From an uncultured Lachnospiraceae bacterium (GTDB taxonomy: Bacteria; Bacillota; Clostridia; Lachnospirales; Lachnospiraceae), in the NCBI GenBank assembly GCA_947625995.1, contig CANQQN010000001.1, forward strand, positions 1 to 33,042: a stretch of DNA of 33,042 nt. Direction: 5' to 3'. Positions 22,860 to 31,157 of this stretch are shown piece after piece (position 1 is the first letter of the stretch; the number at the start of each line of letters is the position of its first letter). The notes under the pieces were generated by a model. It was given only the letters and a program-made list of their open reading frames with translations. It did not search any database and was not told the DNA's origin. Made by a program: the position numbers and the translations under genes.

Positions 22860-24215
22860 TCACACGGGAGTCAGTTTTTTCTTTAAAATATCCACTACTT
22901 TTTTGGTATTGTCGTCCTTTTTGATCATATCCGCGATCTTGTCCGCTCCATGTATCACGGTGGTATGGTCTCTTCCTCCCATAATGGAACCGATGGATTT
23001 CAGGGAATATCCTTCGATATCCCGGCATATATACATGGCGATCTGTCTGGGATAGACGATTTCGGAATTTCTTTTATGGGAACAGATATCCTCAGGCGTA
23101 ATGTTAAAATGTTCGCTGACTACCTTGATTACCAATTCCGGCGTGATCTTTTTGGGAAGATCGGGAAAGATCACGTCTTTTAGTTCATTTTCCGCAATCT
23201 CCATGGTAATCTCTTTCTTTTCCAGATTAGAAAATGCGATCAGCTTATTCAGTGCGCCTTCCAGTTCACGGATATTGGATTTAACATTTGTTGCAATATA
23301 ATCAATGACGTCATCGGAAATGTGATAGCCGTCAGATTCTTCTTTTTTACGCAGAATGGCCATTCTAGTCTCATAATCAGGCGAGGAAATATCCGCGATC
23401 AGGCCCATTTCAAATCTTGTCCTCAGCCGCTCTTCCAGTGTCTCGATATCCTTTGGCGGTTTATCACTGGAGATGATGATCTGTTTCTTTAGCAGGTGGA
23501 GATGGTTGAAGGTGTGGAAAAACTCCTCCTGCGTACTTTCTTTTCCGATAATGAACTGGATATCGTCGATCAATAAGGCATCGATATTCCGGTATTTGTC
23601 TCTGAATTTTGTCATCGCGGCGCTGTTTCCGTTACGGATAGATTCGATCAGCTCGTTAGTAAAAACCTCGGAAGTCACATAAAGTACATTCATATTTGGG
23701 TTTTTATTTAAAATAAAGTGGGCTATGGCGTGCATTAAATGGGTCTTTCCAAGACCGACCCCTCCATACAAAAAAAGAGGATTGTAAATCTCTCCGGGAG
23801 ATTCCGCCACTGCCAGAGACGCGGAATGCGCGAAACGGTTGTTGCTACCTACCACAAAATTGTCAAAGGTATAGCGGGAATTTAAATTTGCATAGCTTGG
23901 ATTAAGCAGATTGTTAGTATTGATATTTTCATCCGGAAAAGCATGATTTTTTTCGTCCGGAGAAATAAAAACGACCTTGCAGGGCTTGTTGCAGAATTCG
24001 CCGATGGCGACCTGAAGAGGCAGCTTGTATTTTCTGTTCAGCAGATCGATGGCGATGGTGTTTTCTTCAAAAGCCACGGCAATATAAACAGTATCGTCTT
24101 TGATATGATGAAGAGTCATCGGTTTCAGCCATGTTTCATAAGAAATAGAGGAAATATCGTATTCTCTGCATGCATTTTTTAATATCTGGTCCCAGTTTTC
24201 AAATATCGTATCCAT
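22860..24215 (-). CDS. dnaA: chromosomal replication initiator DnaA
   Basis: DnaA binds the oriC boxes and, with ATP, opens the duplex and recruits helicase. The 451-residue product has an N-terminal interaction domain, a variable linker (about 85-110), an AAA+ domain with Walker A GGVGLGKT (Lys157) and Walker B LLIDDIQF, and the C-terminal DNA-binding signature GGRDHTTVIHGADKI. ATG 24215 has AAAGGAG 6 bases upstream. An open frame back to 24284 lacks any RBS. Its promoter lies at 24289-24317, beside the oriC boxes. Confidence 0.98.
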   Translation of the reverse strand: MDTIFENWDQILKNACREYDISSISYETWLKPMTLHHIKDDTVYIAVAFEENTIAIDLLNRKYKLPLQVAIGEFCNKPCKVVFISPDEKNHAFPDENINTNNLLNPSYANLNSRYTFDNFVVGSNNRFAHSASLAVAESPGEIYNPLFLYGGVGLGKTHLMHAIAHFILNKNPNMNVLYVTSEVFTNELIESIRNGNSAAMTKFRDKYRNIDALLIDDIQFIIGKESTQEEFFHTFNHLHLLKKQIIISSDKPPKDIETLEERLRTRFEMGLIADISSPDYETRMAILRKKEESDGYHISDDVIDYIATNVKSNIRELEGALNKLIAFSNLEKKEITMEIAENELKDVIFPDLPKKITPELVIKVVSEHFNITPEDICSHKRNSEIVYPRQIAMYICRDIEGYSLKSIGSIMGGRDHTTVIHGADKIADMIKKDDNTKKVVDILKKKLTPV

Positions 24216-24288
24216 GGATTTCTCCTTTATATAATGGAAATGCGCCGTTTCCGACCCATTGTATCGCACGTGAAAGTATCTCAAATAT

Positions 24289-24317
24289 ATATTACACTAA
24301 AATGCTCTTTTTTTCAA
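24289..24317 (-). promoter_or_regulatory. dnaA promoter
   Basis: TTGAAA (24317-24312), 17 bases and TAATAT (24294-24289) on the minus strand lie about 75 bases upstream of the dnaA ATG. Confidence 0.65.
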
Positions 24318-24347
24318 TAATAATAGGTAGAAATTCTTCATAAAATC

Positions 24348-24376
24348 TTGACAGGACAAGGTATTTTTCTTATGAT
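24348..24376 (+). promoter_or_regulatory. rightward promoter firing through the oriC DnaA boxes
   Basis: TTGACA (24348-24353), 17 bases and TATGAT (24371-24376) form a strong sigma-A match. The predicted start at about 24383 is upstream of all five oriC boxes, about 340 bases before rpmH. It is back-to-back with the dnaA promoter. Confidence 0.55.
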
Positions 24377-24429
24377 ATCTTCAAATTGGTTTACAGCGGA
24401 TTATTGGGAAAAATAAGAAATTGTTGATT

Positions 24430-24650
24430 TGTGAATAAATAAAAATGTGGATAAGTCACCAAATAATATTCAGATATCAGGCATTTTCTTTAAAAAAAGG
24501 CTTTTATGAAAAAGTTATCAACAACTTATTCACATTTTTGTGGATAATATTATGTAAATTATTTTGTAAACGGCAGTTTTTTTCAATTTTGATTTTTATG
24601 ATTTTATGTCTTTTTTTGTTTTATGGCAAAAATTTATAAAGATTGTATAA
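24430..24650. other. oriC: oriC: DnaA-box cluster and AT-rich unwinding region
   Basis: Between dnaA and rpmH five DnaA boxes are visible: TGTGAATAA (24430-24438, one mismatch), TGTGGATAA (24446-24454, consensus), TTATCAACA (24515-24523, one mismatch), TTATTCACA (24526-24534, one mismatch) and TGTGGATAA (24539-24547, consensus). Bases 24548-24650 are very A/T-rich and are the best candidate for the duplex unwinding element. Gene strands diverge here, as expected at an origin. I see no gene in 24216-24725. Confidence 0.9.
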
Positions 24651-24655
24651 AAAAC

Positions 24656-24684
24656 TTGACTTGCGGGGGTTTTTTGAATATAAT
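24656..24684 (+). promoter_or_regulatory. rpmH operon promoter
   Basis: TTGACT (24656-24661), 17 bases and perfect TATAAT (24679-24684) lie 41 bases before the rpmH ATG. A G-run fills part of the spacer. Confidence 0.85.
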
Positions 24685-24725
24685 TAGTGGCGATACGTTT
24701 AAAAAAGATAAGGAGGTGTTTAACA

Positions 24726-24860
24726 ATGAAAATGACTTATCAGCCCAAAAGGAGACAGAGATCAAAAGTTCACGGCTTTAGATCAAGAATGAGCACAGCA
24801 GGCGGTAGAAAGGTATTAGCAGCAAGAAGAGCAAAGGGAAGAAAAGTATTATCAGCATAG
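24726..24860 (+). CDS. rpmH: 50S ribosomal protein L34 (bL34)
   Basis: This 44-residue, very basic protein reads MKMTYQPKRRQRSKVHGFRS at its start and then has the L34 signature MSTAGGRKVLAARRAKGRK. It binds 23S rRNA. A strong AAGGAGG lies 9 bases upstream of ATG 24726. It is the first gene of the rightward block and immediately follows oriC, as in most Firmicutes. Confidence 0.98.
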   Translation: MKMTYQPKRRQRSKVHGFRSRMSTAGGRKVLAARRAKGRKVLSA

Positions 24861-24880
24861 GCCGCATATTGTGGCCTTTT
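24859..24880 (+). terminator. hairpin overlapping the rpmH stop, partial terminator
   Basis: AGGCCGCA (24859-24866), loop TAT, TGTGGCCT (24870-24877, one G-U pair) is followed by a short T-rich run. It overlaps the rpmH stop codon and precedes rnpA, so it may let only part of the transcripts continue. A second small hairpin, CTCAT/ATGAG (24881-24895), abuts the rnpA RBS. Confidence 0.6.
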
Positions 24881-24906
24881 CTCATCTTATATGAGAATGG
24901 AGCATC

Positions 24907-25281
24907 ATGTTATTTTCGGAATCGTTAAAAAAGAATGAAGATTTTCAGAGAGTATACAGAAAAGGTACTTCTTACGCAAACAAATATCTGGTAATGTATG
25001 TTTTGGAAAAAAAGGGTGAGGAGAACCGTCTGGGAATCTCCGCCAGCAAAAAAGTGGGAAACAGCGTGGTCCGGCACCGTTTGACCAGACTTATCAGAGA
25101 AAGTTACAGACTGAATGAAAAGTTTTTAAAAAAAGGATATCATATTGTCGTGATCGTAAGAAATACGGCAAAGGACAGAAGCTTTCATGAAATAGAAAGT
25201 GCGTTTCTTCATTTGGCAGATATGCATGGGATTGTGAAAGATCATGAAAAAGATTTTGATATGGCTCATAAAGTTTTATAG
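24907..25281 (+). CDS. rnpA: ribonuclease P protein component
   Basis: RnpA assists the RNase P RNA in cutting 5' leaders from pre-tRNAs. The 124-residue protein begins with the usual LKKNEDFQRVYRKG and contains GISASKKVGNSVVRHRLTR, where residues 56-61 (RHRLTR) are a variant of the RNR-x-KR motif. GYHIVVIVR follows, as in the family. ATG 24907 has GGAG 7 bases upstream. The last 38 bases overlap yidD in another frame. Confidence 0.96.
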   Translation: MLFSESLKKNEDFQRVYRKGTSYANKYLVMYVLEKKGEENRLGISASKKVGNSVVRHRLTRLIRESYRLNEKFLKKGYHIVVIVRNTAKDRSFHEIESAFLHLADMHGIVKDHEKDFDMAHKVL

Positions 25282-25456
25282 GAGAAATATATCGCCCTAC
25301 AAAAGATATACAAGATGCAAATATATTCCTACCTGCTCACAATACGGTTTGGAAGCGATCGAAAAATATGGAACGGTAAAAGGCGGCTATCTGGCGGCAA
25401 AAAGAGTGTTGAAATGTAATCCTTTTTCAAAGGGAGGATACGATCCTGTTCCATGA
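25244..25456 (+). CDS. yidD: membrane protein insertion efficiency factor YidD
   Basis: This 70-residue protein carries the YidD signatures FYRRNISPYKRYTRCKYIPTC, SQYGLEAIEKYG and LKCNPFSKGGYDPVP, with the conserved cysteines. The N-terminal segment is amphipathic or hydrophobic, consistent with peripheral membrane binding. It starts inside rnpA (38-base overlap) and its own RBS is within that gene. It sits in the conserved position between rnpA and yidC. Confidence 0.96.
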   Translation: MKKILIWLIKFYRRNISPYKRYTRCKYIPTCSQYGLEAIEKYGTVKGGYLAAKRVLKCNPFSKGGYDPVP

Positions 25457-25471
25457 TGAGGAGGAAAAAAA

Positions 25472-26782
25472 TTGATAGATTTGTGGTTATCACAGGCCGT
25501 CGTGGCTTTTAATCCTTTTTCCGCGCTTTGGGAAGGCATTAAACAGATACTCGGCTGGATTATGAATGTCATTTATATTTTTCTGAATAATGTCTTTGGT
25601 ATCAACGGCATCATTGCGTGGTGTATCATTTTATTTACTGTTATCATTTATACGCTGTTGATCCCTCTTACGTTGAAGCAGCAAAGATCCATGAAGCTGA
25701 ATTCCGTGGTACAGCCGGAGATCAACGCGATTACAAAAAAGTATAAAAATAAAAAAGATCAGCAGTCGCAGATGCAGCAGAGCGAAGAGATGATGGCCGT
25801 TTACAAAAAATACGGTACTTCTCCTACCGGCGGATGTCTGGTTTCTTTTATCCAGTTTCCCATCATGCTTGCGCTTTATCGCGTACTGTACAATATTCCA
25901 AAGTATGTGTCCGGAATAAAGGGTATCTATCATAATCTGATTTCTGAACTGATGAAGACGGATTATGTAGACGCAATGACGGAGATCGCTGCTTCAAAAC
26001 GTCTTTCCTTCAATATCGAAGGATTGAGCAATTCAGAGATCTCTACAAAGATCTCGGAAGTTTTGTATCAGTTCAAAAATGCGGACTGGGCTTCTTTAAC
26101 AGATAAGTTTCCTGACCTTGGCAAGGTGATCGCGGACACTCATGAGAATATGAATAAGGCGAACAGCTTTATTTTTGGGCTTCTCGATATTGCGGAGTCT
26201 CCCTCTTCCTTTGTTTCGGAAGGCGCGAAAAGCGGAAAATGGCATATTGTTGTGCTTGCGATCCTGATTCCCGTGCTGGCAGGTTTTTTCAGCTGGCTCA
26301 GTACGAAAATAATCAGCAATCCCGCGGCGCAGCCGGAAGCCAATGATGACAATACAATGGTATCTTCTCTGAAGATGATGAACACCATTATGCCTTTGTT
26401 TAGTGCGTTTATCTGTTTTTCACTGCCTATTGGAATCGGTATTTACTGGATCGTCAGCAGCGTTTACCGTGTGATCTCCCAGTATTTTATCGGTAAAAGG
26501 ATGGAAAAGATCGACGTCAACGATATTGTACAGAAGAATCTGGAAAAATATAATAAAAAGCGGGCAAAGCAGGGGCTTCCTCCCCAAAAGATCAAGCCTG
26601 TTGCCGTGCCTTCCGTAAAAGAAACGCAGGAAGAACAGAAACAGGAAAAAGAAAAGAAAGAGAAATTGGAACAGTCAATAAAAAAATCTACAGAATACTA
26701 CAATTCCTCTTCTGCAAAACCCGGAAGCCTGAAAGCGAAAGCAAATATGGTGCAGCAGTACAATGAGAAACATAAAAAGTAA
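25472..26782 (+). CDS. yidC: membrane protein insertase YidC/OxaA (SpoIIIJ-type)
   Basis: YidC inserts proteins into the cytoplasmic membrane with or after the Sec translocon. The 436-residue product has about five membrane segments (the first at 44-66), the conserved QQRSMKLNSVVQPE with Arg72 in the position of the hydrophilic-groove arginine, and GGCLVSFIQFPIMLALYRVL. The C-terminal 90 residues are Lys/Glu-rich and probably contact ribosomes. Translation starts at TTG 25472, with GAGGAGG 7 bases before it. I see no signal peptide or lipobox cysteine, unlike SpoIIIJ of Bacillus. The insert at about 150-245 enlarges the loop after the second conserved segment. Confidence 0.95.
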   Translation: MIDLWLSQAVVAFNPFSALWEGIKQILGWIMNVIYIFLNNVFGINGIIAWCIILFTVIIYTLLIPLTLKQQRSMKLNSVVQPEINAITKKYKNKKDQQSQMQQSEEMMAVYKKYGTSPTGGCLVSFIQFPIMLALYRVLYNIPKYVSGIKGIYHNLISELMKTDYVDAMTEIAASKRLSFNIEGLSNSEISTKISEVLYQFKNADWASLTDKFPDLGKVIADTHENMNKANSFIFGLLDIAESPSSFVSEGAKSGKWHIVVLAILIPVLAGFFSWLSTKIISNPAAQPEANDDNTMVSSLKMMNTIMPLFSAFICFSLPIGIGIYWIVSSVYRVISQYFIGKRMEKIDVNDIVQKNLEKYNKKRAKQGLPPQKIKPVAVPSVKETQEEQKQEKEKKEKLEQSIKKSTEYYNSSSAKPGSLKAKANMVQQYNEKHKK

Positions 26783-26808
26783 TCATAAATGAAGGGATTG
26801 AATTTGGG

Positions 26809-27735
26809 ATGGATGAAATAAGAACAACAGGAAAAACAGTGGATGACGCCCTGACAGAAGCATTGATCCAGCTGGGAACCACAAGCGATCAGGTGGAATA
26901 TGATGTGATCGAAAAAGGAAGTCCGGGATTTTTCGGACTGGGCAGCAAGCTTGCGGTGATCGAGGTCAGAAGAAAGAAGCAGGAAAAAGCCGAATCAAAA
27001 GAGAAGAATTTCTATGAGGCGAAAGCCGGAAATTTTGAAAAAAAGAAAGCTCCTTATGAGACAAAAGCGGTAAAGGAAGAAAAGAAGGAAACTCCCTATG
27101 AGGCAAAAGCGGTAAAAGAAGAAAAGAAGGAAGTTCCCTATAAGACGAAAGCGGTAAAGGAAGAAAAGAAGGAAGCTCCTTATGAAGCAAAAACCAAAAA
27201 AGCGGAGGAATCCTTCAAAGTACCGGTAGCAGAGGAAACGGAGCAGAAGCCTGTAAAGCCGGTTACGCCTCTTGACGGGGAAAAAGTAAAGGAGCAGATC
27301 AACGCATTTCTCGGTGAAATATTCAAAATTATGAATATGGATGTTGACATCCAATATCAGATCGAAGAAGAAACAAGAATAGTAAGTATCGAAATGAAGG
27401 GCAGCGATATGGGTGTCCTCATCGGAAAAAGGGGACAGACTCTGGATTCCCTGCAGTATTTGATCAGCCTTGTGGTAAACAAAGATACCAACGAATATAT
27501 CCGCGTAAAGCTTGATACGGAGAATTACCGCAGAAGAAGACGCGCGACTCTTGAAAACCTTGCGAAAAATATTGCTTTCAAAGTTAAAAGAGAGAGAAAG
27601 CCCATTACTTTGGAGCCTATGAATCCGTATGAAAGAAGGATCATACATTCTGCGCTTCAAAATGACCGCTATGTGGAAACCCACAGCGAAGGCGCGGAGC
27701 CTTATAGAAGAGTTGTCGTATCTCTGAAAAAATAG
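26809..27735 (+). CDS. jag: RNA-binding protein Jag/KhpB with repeated charged linker
   Basis: Jag (KhpB, SpoIIIJ-associated) is an RNA-binding protein usually encoded after yidC. The 308 residues show a Jag-N domain (about 1-52, with GSPGFFGLGSK), a long Lys/Glu linker (53-160), a KH domain with the GKRG loop at 206-209, and an R3H domain with Arg276-x3-His280. The linker holds a 14-residue motif, PYExKAVKEEKKE plus one variable residue, three times from residue 81. ATG 26809 has only a weak GGG/AAGGG upstream. A strong terminator follows at 27758-27813. Confidence 0.95.
   Translation: MDEIRTTGKTVDDALTEALIQLGTTSDQVEYDVIEKGSPGFFGLGSKLAVIEVRRKKQEKAESKEKNFYEAKAGNFEKKKAPYETKAVKEEKKETPYEAKAVKEEKKEVPYKTKAVKEEKKEAPYEAKTKKAEESFKVPVAEETEQKPVKPVTPLDGEKVKEQINAFLGEIFKIMNMDVDIQYQIEEETRIVSIEMKGSDMGVLIGKRGQTLDSLQYLISLVVNKDTNEYIRVKLDTENYRRRRRATLENLAKNIAFKVKRERKPITLEPMNPYERRIIHSALQNDRYVETHSEGAEPYRRVVVSLKK
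27049..27192 (+). repeat. 42-bp tandem repeat inside jag
   Basis: Units at 27049-27090, 27091-27132 and 27133-27174, plus a partial copy at 27175-27192, encode the repeated Lys/Glu motif. The units differ at a few bases, so copy number could vary between strains by slippage or recombination while keeping frame. Confidence 0.85.
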
Positions 27736-27757
27736 CAGAAAGCAGATTGAAAAAGCG

Positions 27758-27813
27758 AAGGCAGAAACCATATACATCAGTTATGAAAATTGTATATGTG
27801 TTCTGCCTTTTTT
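27758..27813 (+). terminator. terminator between jag and mnmE
   Basis: AAGGCAGAA (27758-27766) pairs with TTCTGCCTT (27801-27809), and an inner CATATAC pairs with GTATATG after a 2-base internal loop. A run of six T (27808-27813) follows. It separates rpmH-to-jag from mnmE-to-rsmG. Confidence 0.85.
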
Positions 27814-27840
27814 ACATAGGTTCAGAAAGGAGTCAGTCAC

Positions 27841-29214
27841 ATGGAGACAGATACCATTGCCGCTATTGCCACGGCAGCGGGAAACAGTGGCATCAGTATT
27901 ATCCGTATCAGCGGAGATGATGCGATCTCTATAGCGGATCAGGTTTTTGTTTCAAAAAGCGGCATGATGCTGTCTGATGCGGCCAGCCATTCTATGCATT
28001 ACGGTATAGTCCGAAAGGAACAAGAGGTCATTGATGAAGCTATGGCTGTGGTTATGCGCGCTCCAAAAAGCTATACCAAAGAAAATACGGTGGAGATCGA
28101 CTGCCATGGAGGTATGTTTGTGACGAAGAAGGTGCTGGAAGCCGTGATCGGTGCAGGCGCCCGCCCCGCAGAGCCGGGAGAATTTACAAAACGTGCTTTT
28201 TTGAATGGCAGGATCGACCTTTCCGAGGCAGAAGCGGTGATGGATGTGATCCGGGCCCAGAATGAGTTTGCCTTAAAAAGCGCGGTAAACCAGTTAAAAG
28301 GTTCTGTTTCCCATATGATCAGATCTGTCAGAGGGGATATTTTACAGGAGATCGCGTATATAGAAGCAGTGTTGGATGATCCGGAGCATATGAGCTTTGA
28401 AAATTATGATGAAGAGCTTACAGACAAGCTGGAAGGCTTTTTGGATCAGACAGAAAAGATCCTGCGTTCTTTTGAAAATGGACGTATGTTAACGGAAGGA
28501 ATCAAGACTGTGATCCTTGGAAAGCCAAATGCCGGAAAATCATCTGTTCTCAATGTGCTTCTTGGAGAAGAACGGGCGATTGTTACCGATATTGCAGGCA
28601 CTACAAGAGATGCGCTGGAGGAAACTATGACTTTGGAAGGGCTGACCCTTCGGATCATTGACACGGCAGGCATCAGAAAATCAGAGGACAAGGTAGAGAA
28701 AATAGGAATTGAACGGGCGAAGGCTTACGCAAAGGATGCGGATCTGGTTTTGTTTGTGGCGGACGCTTCCACTGCGCTTGGAGACGAAGATGATGAGATC
28801 CTGAAGCTTCTGGAAGATAAAAAAACCATTGTCCTGTTAAATAAGAGCGATCTGCCTCCGGTAACTACGGCCGATGAGATCCGGAAATTGTGCGACTATC
28901 CTATATTATCTGTTTCTGCCAAAGAAAAAACAGGAGTACAGGAATTGGGGAAGCTTTTGAAGAATCTGTTTTTCAAAGGAGAGATTTCCTTTAACGATCA
29001 GGTATATATCACCAATATACGGCAGAAAACGGCTATTGAGGAGGCAAAAAAAAGTCTGGAGCTTGTGCTTGAAAGCATAAACGCCCATGTTCCGGAGGAC
29101 TTTTATACCATTGACCTGATGAAAGCCTATGAGGAATTTGGAAAAGTGATCGGAGAAGCGGTTGGGGAGGATCTGATCAATGAAATCTTCGGAAAATTCT
29201 GTATGGGAAAATAA
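27841..29214 (+). CDS. mnmE: tRNA modification GTPase MnmE
   Basis: MnmE works with MnmG to build the (carboxymethyl)aminomethyl group on U34 of tRNAs, using a tetrahydrofolate carbon. The 457-residue protein has an N-terminal folate-binding domain (start DTIAAIATAAGNSGISIIRISG), a helical domain, an inserted Ras-like G domain with P-loop GKPNAGKSS (227-235), DTAG and NKSD, and the C-terminal FCMGK motif whose Cys is catalytically important. ATG 27841 has AAAGGAG upstream. All motifs are intact. Confidence 0.98.
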   Translation: METDTIAAIATAAGNSGISIIRISGDDAISIADQVFVSKSGMMLSDAASHSMHYGIVRKEQEVIDEAMAVVMRAPKSYTKENTVEIDCHGGMFVTKKVLEAVIGAGARPAEPGEFTKRAFLNGRIDLSEAEAVMDVIRAQNEFALKSAVNQLKGSVSHMIRSVRGDILQEIAYIEAVLDDPEHMSFENYDEELTDKLEGFLDQTEKILRSFENGRMLTEGIKTVILGKPNAGKSSVLNVLLGEERAIVTDIAGTTRDALEETMTLEGLTLRIIDTAGIRKSEDKVEKIGIERAKAYAKDADLVLFVADASTALGDEDDEILKLLEDKKTIVLLNKSDLPPVTTADEIRKLCDYPILSVSAKEKTGVQELGKLLKNLFFKGEISFNDQVYITNIRQKTAIEEAKKSLELVLESINAHVPEDFYTIDLMKAYEEFGKVIGEAVGEDLINEIFGKFCMGK

Positions 29215-29276
29215 CAGCATGGTCTTAAACCGGTTTTGAGGATCATACAGAGAGATATAAAGAGGTTTGACAGTTT

Positions 29277-31157
29277 ATGAACAGATTAGAAGAAACTTAT
29301 GATGTGGTTGTGGTTGGCGCCGGCCATGCCGGATGCGAGGCGGCGCTTGCCTGCGCAAGGCTCGGCTTGGAAACCATTGTGTTTACGGTCAGTGTGGACA
29401 GTATTGCCCTGATGCCGTGCAACCCAAATATCGGCGGTACTTCAAAAGGACATATCGTGCGGGAAGTGGACGCTCTTGGGGGTGAAATGGGAAAAAACAT
29501 TGACAAGACATTTATCCAGTCAAAAATGCTCAACCGTTCCAAAGGCCCCGCGGTACATTCCCTGCGGGCGCAGGCGGATAAGGCGGAGTATAGCCGCAGT
29601 ATGCGAAAAACATTGGAAAATACAGAACATCTCACGATTCGTCAGGCGGAGGTCACAAAGCTTTTGACGAAAGACAGACAAGTGACCGGTGTGGAAACCT
29701 ATTCCGGCGCCGTATATCACAGCAAGGCGGTAATCCTTTGCACCGGAACTTATCTGAGAGCCCGCTGTATCTACGGAGATGTGAGCACCCATACCGGGCC
29801 TAACGGCCTGCAGGCGGCAAACTATTTGACAGATTCCCTCAAAGAGCTTGGAATTGAAATGGTGCGTTTTAAAACGGGCACTCCTGCAAGGATCGACAGG
29901 CGTTCCATTGATTTTTCTGTTATGGAGGAACAGCTTGGAGATGAACGGGTCACGCCTTTTTCTTTTACAACGGACCCTGAAGATGTGCAGATCGATCAGG
30001 TTTCCTGCTGGCTTACCTATACCAACGAACGGACCCATGAGATCATCCGGCAGAATCTGGACCGCTCTCCTCTTTTTTCCGGCGTTATTGAAGGAACCGG
30101 TCCCCGCTACTGCCCTTCCATTGAGGACAAGGTGGTAAAATTCGCGGACAAGGACCGCCATCAAGTATTCATTGAGCCGGAGGGGCTTCATACCAATGAA
30201 ATGTATATCAGCGGCATGTCAAGCTCTCTTCCGGAGGATGTACAGCAGGCGATGTACCGTTCCGTAAAGGGGCTGGAAAACGCGAAGATCGTTAAAAATG
30301 CTTATGCCATTGAGTATGATTGCATTGATCCGAGACAATTGAACCCTACTTTGGAATTTAAGACTATTTCCGGCCTGTTCTGCGGCGGGCAGTTCAACGG
30401 CAGTTCCGGTTATGAGGAAGCTGCGGGTCAGGGGTTGATCGCCGGCATCAATGCGGCAAGAAAGATCATGGGGAAGGAGCAGATCATTCTGAAACGGTCT
30501 GACGGATATATCGGCGTGCTGATTGACGATCTGGTCACCAAGGAAAATACAGAACCCTACCGTATGATGACGTCCCGGGCGGAATACCGTCTGTTACTGA
30601 GGCAGGACAATGCGGACCAGCGTCTGACGCCCATTGGCCATGAGGTGGGACTGATCAGCGACGAACGGTACGAAAAGCTTTTGAAAAAGCAGGAATTGAT
30701 CCGGCGAGAGACAGAGCGTCTGGAACATACATTTGTAGGGACAAAAGAAGAAGTACAGTCTCTTCTCTCCTCTTTTGACAGTACGATCTTAAATGGCGGT
30801 TGTACGCTGGCGGATCTGATCCGCCGGCCGGAGCTTGATTATGAAAAGATCGCTTCTATTGATAAAGACCGGCCAAAGCTCCCTTTGGAAGTAACGGAGC
30901 AGGTAAATATCAATATTAAATACGACGGTTACATCAAAAGGCAGATGCGACAGGTAGAACAATTCAGAAAGCTGGAAAAGAAAAAGCTTCCGCAGGATCT
31001 TGACTATGGGCAGATCTCCGGGCTCAGGCTGGAAGCGCGCCAGAAGCTGAATCTTTACAAGCCGGTGTCGATTGGGCAGGCTTCCCGGATAGCAGGCGTT
31101 TCGCCGGCGGATATATCGGTACTGCTGGTGTATATGGAAGGAAAGAATACAATATGA
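29277..31157 (+). CDS. mnmG: tRNA uridine-5-carboxymethylaminomethyl modification enzyme MnmG
   Basis: MnmG is the FAD- and NADH-using partner of MnmE. The 626-residue protein begins with the dinucleotide-binding GAGHAG (14-19) and has the family signatures GPKGPAVHS-like SKGPAVHSLRAQADK, PCNPNIGGTSKGH, and CGGQFNGSSGYEEAAGQG. The C-terminal helical domain for MnmE and tRNA binding is complete. ATG 29277 follows an AAAGAGG at a rather long spacing. Its stop overlaps the rsmG start (ATGA). Confidence 0.98.
   Translation: MNRLEETYDVVVVGAGHAGCEAALACARLGLETIVFTVSVDSIALMPCNPNIGGTSKGHIVREVDALGGEMGKNIDKTFIQSKMLNRSKGPAVHSLRAQADKAEYSRSMRKTLENTEHLTIRQAEVTKLLTKDRQVTGVETYSGAVYHSKAVILCTGTYLRARCIYGDVSTHTGPNGLQAANYLTDSLKELGIEMVRFKTGTPARIDRRSIDFSVMEEQLGDERVTPFSFTTDPEDVQIDQVSCWLTYTNERTHEIIRQNLDRSPLFSGVIEGTGPRYCPSIEDKVVKFADKDRHQVFIEPEGLHTNEMYISGMSSSLPEDVQQAMYRSVKGLENAKIVKNAYAIEYDCIDPRQLNPTLEFKTISGLFCGGQFNGSSGYEEAAGQGLIAGINAARKIMGKEQIILKRSDGYIGVLIDDLVTKENTEPYRMMTSRAEYRLLLRQDNADQRLTPIGHEVGLISDERYEKLLKKQELIRRETERLEHTFVGTKEEVQSLLSSFDSTILNGGCTLADLIRRPELDYEKIASIDKDRPKLPLEVTEQVNINIKYDGYIKRQMRQVEQFRKLEKKKLPQDLDYGQISGLRLEARQKLNLYKPVSIGQASRIAGVSPADISVLLVYMEGKNTI

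Noticed and set aside
27049..27192. CRISPR-like array
   Set aside because: The 42-bp repeats are contiguous, coding and in frame within jag, without unique spacers. No CRISPR array or cas gene was seen in the window.
29227..29236. AAACCGGTTT palindrome between mnmE and mnmG as operator
   Set aside because: A single 10-bp palindrome without a promoter nearby is weak; no second copy was seen.
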